Below are positions 53,178 to 62,160 of a stretch of 64,000 nucleotides of DNA, piece after piece; the stretch's first letter is position 1; every line of letters starts with the position of its first letter. A program made the position numbers and the translations under genes. The notes under the pieces are model-generated. The model had not been told where the DNA came from. It saw only the letters and a program-made list of their open reading frames with translations, and made no database searches. This stretch comes from Halomonas korlensis (GTDB lineage: Bacteria > Pseudomonadota > Gammaproteobacteria > Pseudomonadales > Halomonadaceae), in assembly GCF_900116705.1 (NCBI RefSeq), contig NZ_FPBP01000008.1, positions 124,001 through 188,000 of the forward strand. Reading direction: 5' to 3'.

Positions 53178-54380
53178 TCAGGCCCGTGCGAGCCGTGCCG
53201 ACAGCACCAGTGCAATGCCGAAGGCGACCAGTCCGCTGGCCAATAGTACCGCCCAGCGCAACGCCAGCACATCCAGCGGTTCGCCGCGCCAGAAAATTCC
53301 CTGATAGGCCTCGATTGCCCAGGCGTTGGGCGTCAGCCAGCCAAGCTCCTGCAGCCACGGCGGCATCATGAACCGCGGCACCATGCTCCCGCCCACGGCC
53401 GACAGGATCAGCACGAAGAATGTGGACAGGCTCTGGGCCTGCTGGCGGGTGCTGCAGGCGGCACACAGTGCCAGCGCCAGGCCGGCCACTGCCATGGCCG
53501 TCACTACTGTTGTCAGCAGCCAGGGCAAGAGGTTCCCCGGCAGATCCAGCCCGTAGGCCAGCCAGGCCACGACGAAAATCAGCGTCACCTGCAGCGTGCC
53601 CTGCACCGACAGAAACACGAACTTGCCGGAGACCACCACCCGGGTGCCGCCCGGCCCCAGCAACAGGCGGTCCACGACGCCGGACTGGCGCTCCTCGATC
53701 AGTGTCGCGGCGCCCTGCATGGCGGAGAACAGCAGGAACAGCACGGCCACGGCACCAGCATAATAGTTGACCGCGCCGTCCGCCCCGCCTTCGGCGCCCA
53801 ACTCCTGCATGCCCACCAGCCGTGGCTGCTCCGTCGGGAAATCCGCCTCCTGCGCCAGCATCCGGCCGATACGCTGTTGCTGTTCCGGGGTGAAACCACC
53901 GGTAAGTTCCTGGACCCGGCCCAGTGCCCGTTCGACGCCGAGTTCAGGCAACGCGGACTCCAGCGCGTTCTGCACCTGACCCATGACCATGGCCGCAGCC
54001 ATGGCGCGGCCCTGGTCTCCGATGATCAGAATGGGCGGCTGTCCGGCATGGGGCCGGCCTTGCAGCGAGCCGCGGATGACGATACCCGCATCCGCCGTGG
54101 CGTCCCGTACCGCTTCCCGCACGGACGCTTCCGGGGCGTCCGCTGAACCCACGATGCGCAACCCGGACTGTTCGCGCAGCGTCTGCGTCAATTGCAGCGT
54201 GCGCTCGCTTTGCACTGTGTCTGCCAGGTGCACCCGCAACTCAAGCGCGTCACCGCTGGTGCCGGAGAAAATGGCGGCGAAGATCACGAAAATCGCCGGT
54301 GGCAGCAGAAAGGCCATGGCCAGCGCCCCCCGGTCGCGCAGCAAGTTCAGCAGCATGATGCGGAAGATGGCAAGAGTCAC
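53178..54380 (-). CDS. ABC-2 type transporter permease in the crtZ-crtW operon
   Basis: 400 residues starting with GTG at 54380, overlapping the ATPase stop (GTGA). One N-terminal helix (FRIMLLNLLRDRGALAMAFL) is followed by a large extracytoplasmic domain to about 210 and five C-terminal helices (YYAGAVAVLFLLFSAMQG onward), the usual ABC-2 exporter plan. Motif GGTRVVVSGKF follows the second helix. Family members export lipids, polysaccharides or drugs. Being translationally tied to crtZ and crtW, it may move a carotenoid or glycosylated carotenoid, or a lipid needed with it. The substrate is unproven. Confidence 0.88.
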   Translation of the reverse strand: MTLAIFRIMLLNLLRDRGALAMAFLLPPAIFVIFAAIFSGTSGDALELRVHLADTVQSERTLQLTQTLREQSGLRIVGSADAPEASVREAVRDATADAGIVIRGSLQGRPHAGQPPILIIGDQGRAMAAAMVMGQVQNALESALPELGVERALGRVQELTGGFTPEQQQRIGRMLAQEADFPTEQPRLVGMQELGAEGGADGAVNYYAGAVAVLFLLFSAMQGAATLIEERQSGVVDRLLLGPGGTRVVVSGKFVFLSVQGTLQVTLIFVVAWLAYGLDLPGNLLPWLLTTVVTAMAVAGLALALCAACSTRQQAQSLSTFFVLILSAVGGSMVPRFMMPPWLQELGWLTPNAWAIEAYQGIFWRGEPLDVLALRWAVLLASGLVAFGIALVLSARLARA

Positions 54381-55330
54381 GGTGTGGCCTCCTGGCCGGT
54401 CAGCTTGAGAAACAGGCTGTTAAGGTCCGGCTGCCGCAGGCGCAGCTCGCGCACCTCCATGCCCCGGGCTTGCAGGCGCCCCGACAGATGCTCGGCGCCG
54501 CCGCGGTCGGCCGGCTGCAGCCCGGCCCAGATGGATGCTGCGCGTGCGGGCGTCAGGCCTTGCTCCCGCAGCCACTCGGCCTGGGCCGTGTCCGGGGTCT
54601 GTCGCAGTACCAGCACCAGCTCCCGGGCATCGCCGAAATACTGTTGCAGCAACTGTTGCGGTGTTCCCTGATCGGCCAGCCGACCATCCAGCAGGAACCC
54701 GACCCGGTCGGATAGCGCCTCGGCCTGTTCCAGGTCGTGGGTGGTCAGCAGCACGGCCATGCCGCCGGCGCGCAGGTTGTGCAGTACCTGATGGATGGAG
54801 CCGCGGGCGTCCACGTCCACACCCACCGTGGGTTCGTCCAGAATGAGCAGCCGGGGCCGATGAAGAATGGCCGCGGCGATGTTGACGCGTCGCTGGTAGC
54901 CGCCGGATAGCGTCCTGACCAGATCATCCGCACGCTCCTGCAGCATGGCCGCCTGCAATACGCGGGTCACGGCCTCGCCGACATCTCGGCGGGCAACGCC
55001 GGCGAGACGGGCGAACACTTGCAGGTTTTCCCTGGGCGTTAGATGGGTATAGATCGCCAGCTCCTGGGGAACCAGGCCGATTCGCTGGCGCACGGCACTG
55101 GAGGCCGTCTCCTCGCCATCAAGCCGGATGCGGCCCTTCCCCGGGCGAATGCGGCCGCATATGGCCTTGATCAGTGTGGTCTTGCCGGCGCCGTTTGGGC
55201 CGAGCAGGGCGTACAGCTCGCCCTCTGCCAGCTGCATGCTCAGGCCACGGAGCACCGGGCGCTCCGGCCAGCTGAAGTGGACGTCGTCCACTGCCAGCAC
55301 GGTGCCGGCCTCCATTGCCAGGGCGGACAC
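54377..55330 (-). CDS. ABC transporter ATP-binding protein in the crtZ-crtW operon
   Basis: 317 residues from GTG at 55330, one base into the stop of the crtE fragment. Walker A is LLGPNGAGKTTLIKAI, the Q-loop is GLVPQELAIYTHLT, the ABC signature is LSGGYQRRVNIAAA, Walker B is LLILDEPTVGVDVDA, and the H-loop is TTHDLEQA. A C-terminal extension of about 80 residues follows, as in DrrA/CcmA-type exporters. It powers the permease encoded directly downstream. Confidence 0.93.
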   Translation of the reverse strand: MSALAMEAGTVLAVDDVHFSWPERPVLRGLSMQLAEGELYALLGPNGAGKTTLIKAICGRIRPGKGRIRLDGEETASSAVRQRIGLVPQELAIYTHLTPRENLQVFARLAGVARRDVGEAVTRVLQAAMLQERADDLVRTLSGGYQRRVNIAAAILHRPRLLILDEPTVGVDVDARGSIHQVLHNLRAGGMAVLLTTHDLEQAEALSDRVGFLLDGRLADQGTPQQLLQQYFGDARELVLVLRQTPDTAQAEWLREQGLTPARAASIWAGLQPADRGGAEHLSGRLQARGMEVRELRLRQPDLNSLFLKLTGQEATP

Positions 55331-55515
55331 TAGGCGCTGACCCCCGCGAACAGGGTCTCCAGAAACGGGCGCAGGGTAGGTTGCTCGGATGGACAGGCAT
55401 CGGCCACCGCCAGGTGCTTTCTAGCCAGCGCGCGGGCACCGGAGACGCCGTCGGTTGTTACCGCGGTCAGGCGGGCGCCGTCCTTACTCACATCCTTGCC
55501 GGCGCTGTCGGCCGC
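55330..55515 (-). pseudogene. crtE: C-terminal fragment of a second GGPP synthase
   Basis: The frame SAGKDVSKDGARLTAVTT, then GVSGARALARKHLAVADA and LRPFLETLFAGVSA, resembles the last 60 residues of CrtE-type synthases (GKD-x-x-KDxxKxT ... GxxxARxLAxxHL). Both Asp-rich motifs are missing. It was probably the first gene of the donor operon, since the ATPase start touches its stop. Confidence 0.6.
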
Positions 55516-55767
55516 GGTGCGTTCGTGAAGATCTCGGGCCTGTTCGGCAATGGGGCCCGGCCTGCCTTTTCTTGCTTGCACGGATCCCATTGCCCCTTTT
55601 TTCATATCCCTGCCCACCGGTGCGTCATTGTTCTTTGTGATTCTGCACTTGCTGTCTTCTCGAAGCGACTGTGCCCGCCTCACATTTGTGAGGTCGACCA
55701 ACCCGCACAAGGCAGAGTCTGTTTCGTGCATTTATGCTTGTTTTGGACTGCTGAGAGAAGCCAGGGT

Positions 55768-56320
55768 TCAAGGCGGCGAGCCGATGTCCATCTGCATGCC
55801 CGGAACCAGACCCAGGTTTTCCGCCTCCCGTTTCAGCGCGTACCCGACGGCCTGACGCAGCGGATGCGTGGGTTCGAGGTCGTCCCGGTAGAGTTGCTGA
55901 TCGCACCATTGCCAGAAGGCTTTGACCCGCGGTTCGCTGTAGTTGGTACGCGCCTGCAGTTTGTCGATATGTGCCTTGGCCCGCGACGAGGAGAAGGTGA
56001 AACTGTTCTCGTCGTGGTCACCGTACAACGGCCAGAACCACGCCTCCTTCATCTTGCCCTTGACTTTGCGGCCGGCCTTGATCGGTGTCTCGTCCATGGC
56101 CAGCACCTGACTTTTCAGCACGTGGTCGAGCTGGGCGAGATGGATCGGCGAGAGCAGCGCCGCGGCACGGGCGACCTGCCGGGTCAGCGTGGCACGACTG
56201 AGCGGGATACCGGCCTGCTGCAGGCGTTCGGACGTGCTGCCGAACAGCTGCCGCTGGAACCAGGCAAGCTGACGCTCGACCTTCTGAAGCGCGTCCGGGA
56301 GCCATTCGCCTTCCGTGCCA
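55768..56320 (-). pseudogene. IS66 transposase (TnpC) with internal deletions
   Basis: VERQLAWFQRQLFGSTSERL begins the typical IS66 N-terminus. After a deletion it continues as QQAGIPLSRATLTRQVARAA, then KSQVLAMDETPIKAGRKVKG (the first DDE aspartate), EAWFWPLYGD and FSSSRAKAHIDKL. It then jumps to VKAFWQWCDQQL near the end. Middle catalytic residues are lost, so it is inactive. It marks the right border of the crtWZ island. Confidence 0.85.
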
Positions 56321-56419
56321 GCGTTTTATGCTCTGGCAAGACTGCGGAGGGGCGGACGAGAACGCCTCCAACGCGGCGGTAGGAGAAACGGGCCGCCATG
56401 AAGGTGGCGGCCCTTGGGA

Positions 56420-57298
56420 TCAGAAGGAAATGACCTCGCCGTCAGCGGGGATCACGACATTATCTTCGATGCCCGCTTCCTGCACGTAATCGGCCAGTTC
56501 GTCACGGCTTAGCGTCATATGGTTCACGGCGTCCATATGCACCGCGATGATGGTCGCATCTGGGGCCGCCTGATGGGTACGCAGCGTATCTTCCTTGCCC
56601 ATGATGATGGGGTCACCTTCGAAGCCTGTCATCTCGGCGGCGCCGGTGTTCAACACGATCACCTCGGGGTTGTGGCGCTCCAGTGCCCGTTCGACCTCGT
56701 CGCGCCATACGGTATCACCGACCACATAGGTGGTCTTCTGTCCCGGCGCCTCGAAGACTACCCCCATGACATCGCCGAGTGCTTGTGCGAGGTCGGGGAT
56801 AGCATAGAGGGTATCGGAGCCGTGCTGGCCGCCCGTCTTGTGGAGCTGCACCCCACCGAACTCGGCGTCACCATCGAGGGTGCGCACATCGCTGAAGCCC
56901 TGGGCGCGAATCAGCTCGGCATCGGCGGCGTTCTGGGCGAACAGGGGAATGTCCTGCGGCAGCAGCTCCTGGGCGGCGGTGTCCCAGTGGTCGAGGTGGG
57001 TGTGAGTGACAATCACGGCGTCCGCGTCACCGATCACCTCCTCTGCCGGCATTGGCAGCCCAACCAGCGGATTGCGCAACTCGCTGCGGTAGGTGTCCTC
57101 GAAGCCCGGGTAGGCGCCCTGCTCGGCCAGCATGGGGTCGATCAGGAAAGTGGTATCCCCATAGGTGATCTTCACTGTGGCATTGCGGATCTGCTGCACC
57201 TGCTGCGTTGTCTCCTGGGCGATCGAGTCCGCGGAGACACTGCCGGCGATGAAGGCCGTGGCCAGGGCCAGGGAACCGGCGAGGGTCTTGATCAGCAT
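56420..57298 (-). CDS. Secreted MBL-fold metallohydrolase
   Basis: 292 residues with a signal peptide to about 23 (IAGSVSA-DS), so periplasmic. The metallo-beta-lactamase fold shows DADAVIVTHTHLDHWDTAAQ (HxHxDH metal site), then TGGQHGSD, VVGDTVWRDEVE and IAVHMDAVNHMTLSRDEL. It resembles the UlaG/YcbX-like branch rather than true beta-lactamases; the substrate is unknown. AGGAGC precedes ATG 57298. It is divergent from the GlxA-type regulator, which may control it. Confidence 0.85.
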   Translation of the reverse strand: MLIKTLAGSLALATAFIAGSVSADSIAQETTQQVQQIRNATVKITYGDTTFLIDPMLAEQGAYPGFEDTYRSELRNPLVGLPMPAEEVIGDADAVIVTHTHLDHWDTAAQELLPQDIPLFAQNAADAELIRAQGFSDVRTLDGDAEFGGVQLHKTGGQHGSDTLYAIPDLAQALGDVMGVVFEAPGQKTTYVVGDTVWRDEVERALERHNPEVIVLNTGAAEMTGFEGDPIIMGKEDTLRTHQAAPDATIIAVHMDAVNHMTLSRDELADYVQEAGIEDNVVIPADGEVISF

Positions 57299-57444
57299 GT
57301 GGATGCTCCTTCATTAGGTTGCTGGGGTGATGGCAAGCAGTCTAGAGGGGCTCGGCTGTGCAAAAAATTGGCCTGAACGACAATATTCGAAACTTTCGGG
57401 CCACGATGTCACAATAATGAGGAACAAATCCCAAGAGTCGCGCC

Positions 57445-58398
57445 TTGTTGCCGCCCAGCGTCGGATTGATTCTTTATCCGAGTATCAGTCCCTTCCACTT
57501 CTCGGTGCCCTATACGGTGTTCGGTATGGCCGTGCCCGATCGCCCGCTGTTCGATCTGTCCATCGTGGCGCCGGAGGGAAAGCCGCTGGAGGGCGAGCGG
57601 GCGATGACGATACGGCCCGACGGCGGCCTGGAGCTGCTGGACTGGGTGGATATCGCGGTGGTGCCTGGCTGGCATGACCTGAATGAAGCGCCGCCGCCAG
57701 AGTTGGCCGAGGCGCTCGTTCGCTGTCATGAGCGGGGCGCCCATGTGGTGGGACTCTGTTACGGCACCTATGCCCTGGCTTACGCCGGGCTACTGGACGG
57801 CAGGCGGGCGTCGACTCACTGGATGGCCGAGCGCGATTTCCATAGCCGCTTCCCCAGGGTCAAGCTGGATACCAATGCGCTCTACGTGGAGGAGGAGCGT
57901 CTGGTGACGTCTGCCGGTACCGCTGCCGGCCTGGATTGTTGCTTGTTCCTGGTACGCGAATATTACGGCGCGCAGGTTGCCAACAAGGTGGCTCGTGCCA
58001 TGGTGATCCCGCCGCATCGAGAGGGTGGGCAGGCGCAGTTCATTGAGCAGCCGGTTGCCGCCTCCACCCAGGATGCGCATATCAACCGCCTGCTCGACTA
58101 CCTGCGAGAACACCTGGCGGAATCGCACACTATCGACGAGCTCGCTGCCCGTACCGCCATGAGCCGGCGTACCTTCACGCGCCATTTCCACAAGGCCACC
58201 GGCATGACGGTGGTGGCGTGGCTGGTGAGCGAGCGGTTACGGCGAGGACGCGAGCTGTTGGAAACCACGTCCTTGTCGGTCGAAGCGATTGCGGAAAGGA
58301 TCGGTTTCCCTACGGCCACGTCGTTCCGGCAGCATTTCAGGCAGCGCCATCAGGTCAGCCCCCGCGACTGGCGCAAGACCTTCGGCGAAATCCCCTGA
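57445..58398 (+). CDS. GlxA-type AraC regulator (DJ-1/PfpI sensor domain)
   Basis: 317 residues. An N-terminal DJ-1/PfpI-like domain (VGLILYPSISPFHFSVPYTV; HVVGLCYGTYALAYAGLLDG, with the nucleophile-elbow cysteine) is followed by an AraC double helix-turn-helix (HTIDELAARTAMSRRTFTRH; AIAERIGFPTATSFRQHFRQ). No ATG fits the frame, so TTG at 57445 or 57448 is the probable start. Family members respond to small amines or amides. It lies between the MBL gene and a permease that it may both regulate. Confidence 0.88.
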   Translation: MLPPSVGLILYPSISPFHFSVPYTVFGMAVPDRPLFDLSIVAPEGKPLEGERAMTIRPDGGLELLDWVDIAVVPGWHDLNEAPPPELAEALVRCHERGAHVVGLCYGTYALAYAGLLDGRRASTHWMAERDFHSRFPRVKLDTNALYVEEERLVTSAGTAAGLDCCLFLVREYYGAQVANKVARAMVIPPHREGGQAQFIEQPVAASTQDAHINRLLDYLREHLAESHTIDELAARTAMSRRTFTRHFHKATGMTVVAWLVSERLRRGRELLETTSLSVEAIAERIGFPTATSFRQHFRQRHQVSPRDWRKTFGEIP

Positions 58399-58499
58399 CT
58401 ATCGTTGGGCCTACCTTTCCCTCCTTCGCCGTTGACCGCGTTCACGGCTTCACCGGTTCAATCGATAGAAGCCGCCCTGGGGCGACCATGGCAAGGCTT

Positions 58500-58521
58500 G
58501 GCTTGACCGATCAGTCAAGCC
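58500..58521. promoter_or_regulatory. Palindrome upstream of the permease gene
   Basis: GGCTTGAC and GTCAAGCC flank CGATCA. The perfect 8-base arms lie 60 bases before the permease ribosome site and include a TTGAC that could be a -35 box. It is a candidate regulator site, not a terminator: no T run follows. Confidence 0.5.
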
Positions 58522-58580
58522 GAATCCAGAATGGTATTTGCCTTGTACACAATCATCCCAATATCAAGAGGCCACTTCCC

Positions 58581-60116
58581 ATGGCGGTAGCTCCTGTCGG
58601 CTCCCACGTGCATTACCCCTGGTACAAGAAGGAAGATACCGACGCCTTCTTCGCGCTGTTCCAGAACAACATCGCCAACTTCGTCATCATCGCCATCACA
58701 ATGCTCGGCATGGAATTTCCGGCCAGCATTGTCTTCGGTCAGGTACTGCCCGGCGCCGCTGTGGCCGTGATGGTCGGCAACTTCTACTACGCCTGGAGCG
58801 CGGCACGACTGGCCCGGAAGGAGAACCGGGCCGACGTCACCGCCCTCTCCTACGGTATTTCCACTCCGGTTATGTTCGTCTTCCTGTTTGGCGTGCTGCT
58901 GCCCGCCAAGCAGCTGACCGGTGACGCCGAACTGGCCTGGAAAGTGGCGGTGGCCGCCTGCTTCATCAGCGGCGCCATCGAGGCGGCGATCAGCCTGATC
59001 GGCCGCTGGATCCAGCACCACCGGCCGCGGGCCGCCATGCTGGGTGCCGTGGCCGGCGTGGCACTGACCTTCATCGCCGGCGAGATGCTGTTCAAGACCC
59101 TGGAGATGCCGGTGATCGGCCTGCTGGTGCTGACGATCATCATCGTCGGCCTGGTGGCGCGGGTGACCATGCCCTTCGGGCTGCCCACCTCGCTGTTCGC
59201 CATCGTACTGGGTACCGCCATGGCCTACCTGATCGGCGACGCCGGCGGAGAACGCTTCAGTGACGCCTTCACCCACCTGGGCTTCTACCCGCTGCTGCCC
59301 AACCTTGCCTGGTTCGAGGGCCTGGGACTGCTGTTCACCAGCATGCTGGCGGTGCTCACCGTTGTGCTGCCGATCACGCTATACAACGCCATCGAGACCA
59401 TGAACAACGTCGAGGCCATGGAGGCTGCCGGCGACAAGTATGACGTGCGCGAGTGCCAGGCGGTGGATGGCGCCGGCACCATGATCGGTGCCCTGTTCGG
59501 CGGTGTCTTTCCCACCACCGTCTACATTGCCACCGTGGGCGCCAAGTGGATGGGTGCCGGACGCGGCTACAGCCTGCTCAACGGCGCTGTCTACGGCCTG
59601 GCGACCATGTTCGGCCTGATCGCTGCCCTGGCTGCCATCATCCCGGTCTCCGTGGTGGCGCCCATCCTGGTGTTCGTCGGCATGTCGATGATCGCCACCG
59701 CCTTTCAGAGCAACGAGACCCGCTACTACCCGGCCGTGGCCCTGGCCATGCTGCCCTACTTCGCCAACTATGTGATGACCCGTTTCGGGCGGGCCGCCGA
59801 GGAGACGGTGAGCGGCATCTCCACTGGCATCGTGCCGCTGGGCCAGGGCGCCATGTTCATGGCGATCCTGATCGGCGCCATGACGGTCTCGGTGATTGAC
59901 CACCAGTTCCGCCGCGCCGCCGCCTTTGCCGGCGTGGCCGCAGGCTTCTCCTACGTCGGACTGATGCATGCCCCCAAGCTCGACTTCAATGCCGCCCCGG
60001 ATTTCGTGATGGGCTACCTGGTGATGGGTGCGTTGTTCCTCTACTTTGCCTGGCAAGAGGAAAGGGTAGCCTCCCCGAAACCGATCAGCGGCACGCCGCC
60101 ACCGTCGGTGGATTGA
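58581..60116 (+). CDS. NCS2-like permease (xanthine/uracil permease family)
   Basis: 511 residues from ATG 58581 (AGAGG 9 bases upstream); the open frame further upstream overlaps the regulator and looks non-coding. About 12-13 helices. Features are ENRADVTALSYGISTPVMF, TLYNAIETMNNVEAMEAAGD and VFPTTVYIATVGAKWMGAGR, as in the nucleobase-ascorbate/AzgA-like group. It probably imports a nucleobase-like or other anionic ring compound by cation symport. The upstream regulator suggests inducible uptake. Confidence 0.85.
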   Translation: MAVAPVGSHVHYPWYKKEDTDAFFALFQNNIANFVIIAITMLGMEFPASIVFGQVLPGAAVAVMVGNFYYAWSAARLARKENRADVTALSYGISTPVMFVFLFGVLLPAKQLTGDAELAWKVAVAACFISGAIEAAISLIGRWIQHHRPRAAMLGAVAGVALTFIAGEMLFKTLEMPVIGLLVLTIIIVGLVARVTMPFGLPTSLFAIVLGTAMAYLIGDAGGERFSDAFTHLGFYPLLPNLAWFEGLGLLFTSMLAVLTVVLPITLYNAIETMNNVEAMEAAGDKYDVRECQAVDGAGTMIGALFGGVFPTTVYIATVGAKWMGAGRGYSLLNGAVYGLATMFGLIAALAAIIPVSVVAPILVFVGMSMIATAFQSNETRYYPAVALAMLPYFANYVMTRFGRAAEETVSGISTGIVPLGQGAMFMAILIGAMTVSVIDHQFRRAAAFAGVAAGFSYVGLMHAPKLDFNAAPDFVMGYLVMGALFLYFAWQEERVASPKPISGTPPPSVD

Positions 60117-60220
60117 CTCGACACTCAGGACAGAGAGGCCCCGCAGCTGTCCTGGATCGGTTGGCGCTTATGCGAACCCAGTGAGGCGGCGGCTTGCGCG
60201 GTGACAGCTGCAGTGCCGCA

Positions 60221-61165
60221 TTATGTGGCGTTGTCACCGCGCTTGATTGCTTCAGCAAACCGAGATGCTACGAGCAGAAACCCCGAGGGCGTTGGATGTA
60301 GCTCATTAGCCCACCATTTCTTGTACTCGGAAGGGTCGTTATTAAGACTATTGCGCAGATTGACGTAGATGACGTGGGACATCGTGGTGCTAGAAGTCAG
60401 GTTCTCAAGCATGTAATTGAACGAATCAATAAGCTCTCGGACCAGGCGGCGGCGAGCCTGTCCTGGGGAATACCCCTTTTCCCTAAAGCTTGGCTCGAGC
60501 CACGGACCTGGCAACGGCCCCCACCCGCCCATGAACCCACGTCCATCAGGTACTGCATAGTCGTAGCCATGCACGAGTATCGGAAGTCGCCTTCCAACCC
60601 GCTCTTCGCATACTGAGGTTAAAGCAGTAATGATAGTAAGATAGGAGTGTCGGAGACGCTCGTTGATGACGCCTTCAAGTACCGCCTTGTTCAATCCCGG
60701 GGTCGGGCTATCTGCATGATCAAGGATATACGCTAACTCCGGACCCGCAATGTCATTGCCACCCCCCGACAGCAGCACGGCACGGGGGGCATCCCCGCGT
60801 CGAATCACCGCTTCGATTCGCTGCGTAAACCCGTATAATTGGCCCTTCGAATAAGCCATTTCCTCAACTTTGTCGCCACGACGAGCGACCGTTTCAATTT
60901 CGAATCCAAAACGATCGCCCAAGATAGTCAAGATGTCGGATCGAGGATAATCAAACCAAGAATCGCCCTCGGCGATCAGCGTGCCATTCGGCCGCTTTGG
61001 CCCAAGAGCATCACGTTTATGGCGAGGGACGTCCGGTGGCGAATCAAGAAGATAGGATTTCTGAATAGAAACTCCTGCCATATCGTTGTTCCGCTCGTTT
61101 ATTATTTCTTCGGCTTGCCGCCTGCCACGCTGCACAGCGTGTTTATCGTCTTTCCCAAAACTCAT
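60221..61165 (-). CDS. SGNH/GDSL-type hydrolase
   Basis: 314 residues. Block I is GTLIAEGDSWFDYPRSD (nucleophile serine), block III is VLLSGGGNDIAGPEL, and block V is WANELHPTPSGFLL with the catalytic histidine. It has no signal peptide, so an intracellular esterase or deacetylase is likely; the substrate is unknown. Codon use is more AT-rich than most neighbours. ATG 61165 follows GGAGAAG. Confidence 0.85.
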   Translation of the reverse strand: MSFGKDDKHAVQRGRRQAEEIINERNNDMAGVSIQKSYLLDSPPDVPRHKRDALGPKRPNGTLIAEGDSWFDYPRSDILTILGDRFGFEIETVARRGDKVEEMAYSKGQLYGFTQRIEAVIRRGDAPRAVLLSGGGNDIAGPELAYILDHADSPTPGLNKAVLEGVINERLRHSYLTIITALTSVCEERVGRRLPILVHGYDYAVPDGRGFMGGWGPLPGPWLEPSFREKGYSPGQARRRLVRELIDSFNYMLENLTSSTTMSHVIYVNLRNSLNNDPSEYKKWWANELHPTPSGFLLVASRFAEAIKRGDNAT

Positions 61166-61349
61166 TGCGAGCTTCTCCGACGGATTCGAGTGGGCAAGCT
61201 CCGTCTATAAAACCGAGAAACATGGAGCCACATAACGGCGAAGCTAAGGCCGAGCGTCGGCCCCACAACGTGCGGTCAGTCGAACCCGTTGCCCAGCGAT
61301 GGGCACGCTTGAGCGCGGTGTTACAGCCTTTCAGCCCAACAGGACTTAT

Positions 61350-61745
61350 CTATACATCGCCATTCCAGATGTCGATATCCCAACGCCACTGACCGCCCTC
61401 CTGCCGCCAGACCACCACATATTTTAGATCGACCTTCTGGCCCGCTCCCAGGGTAAGCGTCGCTCTCCCAATTTCATGAGCATGATCGCCCTGGATGTCC
61501 AGTTCGATCGTAGAGAGTTCGAAGCGCTGGATGCCAAGCTGCTGCGCCGCAGCAGTCCAGAAATGAGCGATATCGGCGTGCCCTCTCACCATGGGCGCAT
61601 CGGGCGGAAGCACGCGCGCCTCTGTTGTGTAGACTCCGTCCACCGCGCCAATGATGTCGCCTGCGTTGAAGGCTTTCTCAAAATGCCGGTTGGTTTGTTC
61701 AATGCCCTCCCGTGCGACGCTGGAGCCTCCCGTAATCTCGGCCAT
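61350..61745 (-). CDS. NTF2-like / SgcJ-DUF4440 family protein
   Basis: 131 residues from ATG 61745, with GGAGGAGA upstream; the longer frame to 61925 is not needed. The cone-shaped NTF2 fold is seen in NRHFEKAFNAGDIIGAVDGV, VRGHADIAHFWTAAAQQLGI and VVVWRQEGGQWRWDIDIWN. Such proteins bind or isomerise small hydrophobic molecules, or act in stress. It stands alone. Confidence 0.85.
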   Translation of the reverse strand: MAEITGGSSVAREGIEQTNRHFEKAFNAGDIIGAVDGVYTTEARVLPPDAPMVRGHADIAHFWTAAAQQLGIQRFELSTIELDIQGDHAHEIGRATLTLGAGQKVDLKYVVVWRQEGGQWRWDIDIWNGDV

Positions 61746-62160
61746 AGCATCTCCTCCCGTGTATTGATTGAGTAGCAGTCCTCCGTTCGAAGATTGGCGG
61801 CAATCACGTTTGCGGCCTGACAGGGATACGGCAGGCAACTGGTTCATTGACGTGAATGCGCCGGTATTTCCCATCGGGTTATACCGCATATCTTTCGTCG
61901 GCACGCTGGCTGCCTTTGTCGGCATAGGCGCTTTGGGTCGTCAGGTGCCAGATATTATTGAAAATCGTAGGCGCAAATTCACCCGTCGGCCAGAAGCGGG
62001 CCTTGTCACCGGTGTCGTTCTATTCGTTTGACCGCTGCAGCTTGTCTTCTCGTGCCGGCTTGGCACCATTGTCGCGAACTGACCTTGGTTCTCTTCGCAT
62101 TCTGTCTGAGCGTCGAGGCTAGGCTAGAGACAAGGAGCTCATCGGCGGAGACACCTCATG
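61746..62160. other. Intergenic stretch
   Basis: About 415 bases between two leftward genes. A plus-strand frame (61768-62031) exists but has no ribosome site and no recognisable motif, so I do not call it. Nothing else is seen. Confidence 0.5.

Noticed and set aside
53162..53272. Upstream extension of the crtZ frame to 53272
   Set aside because: It overlaps the permease C-terminus, and the ribosome site and family N-terminus fit ATG 53161.
61200..61345. Integron attC-like bits near the SGNH hydrolase gene (a GCCCAAC core and nearby inverted stretches)
   Set aside because: The matching GTTRRRY core is missing and no integrase or further cassette is present.
61768..62031. 87-codon plus-strand frame
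   Set aside because: No ribosome site, no recognisable motif, and part of it mirrors the leader of the NTF2-like gene.
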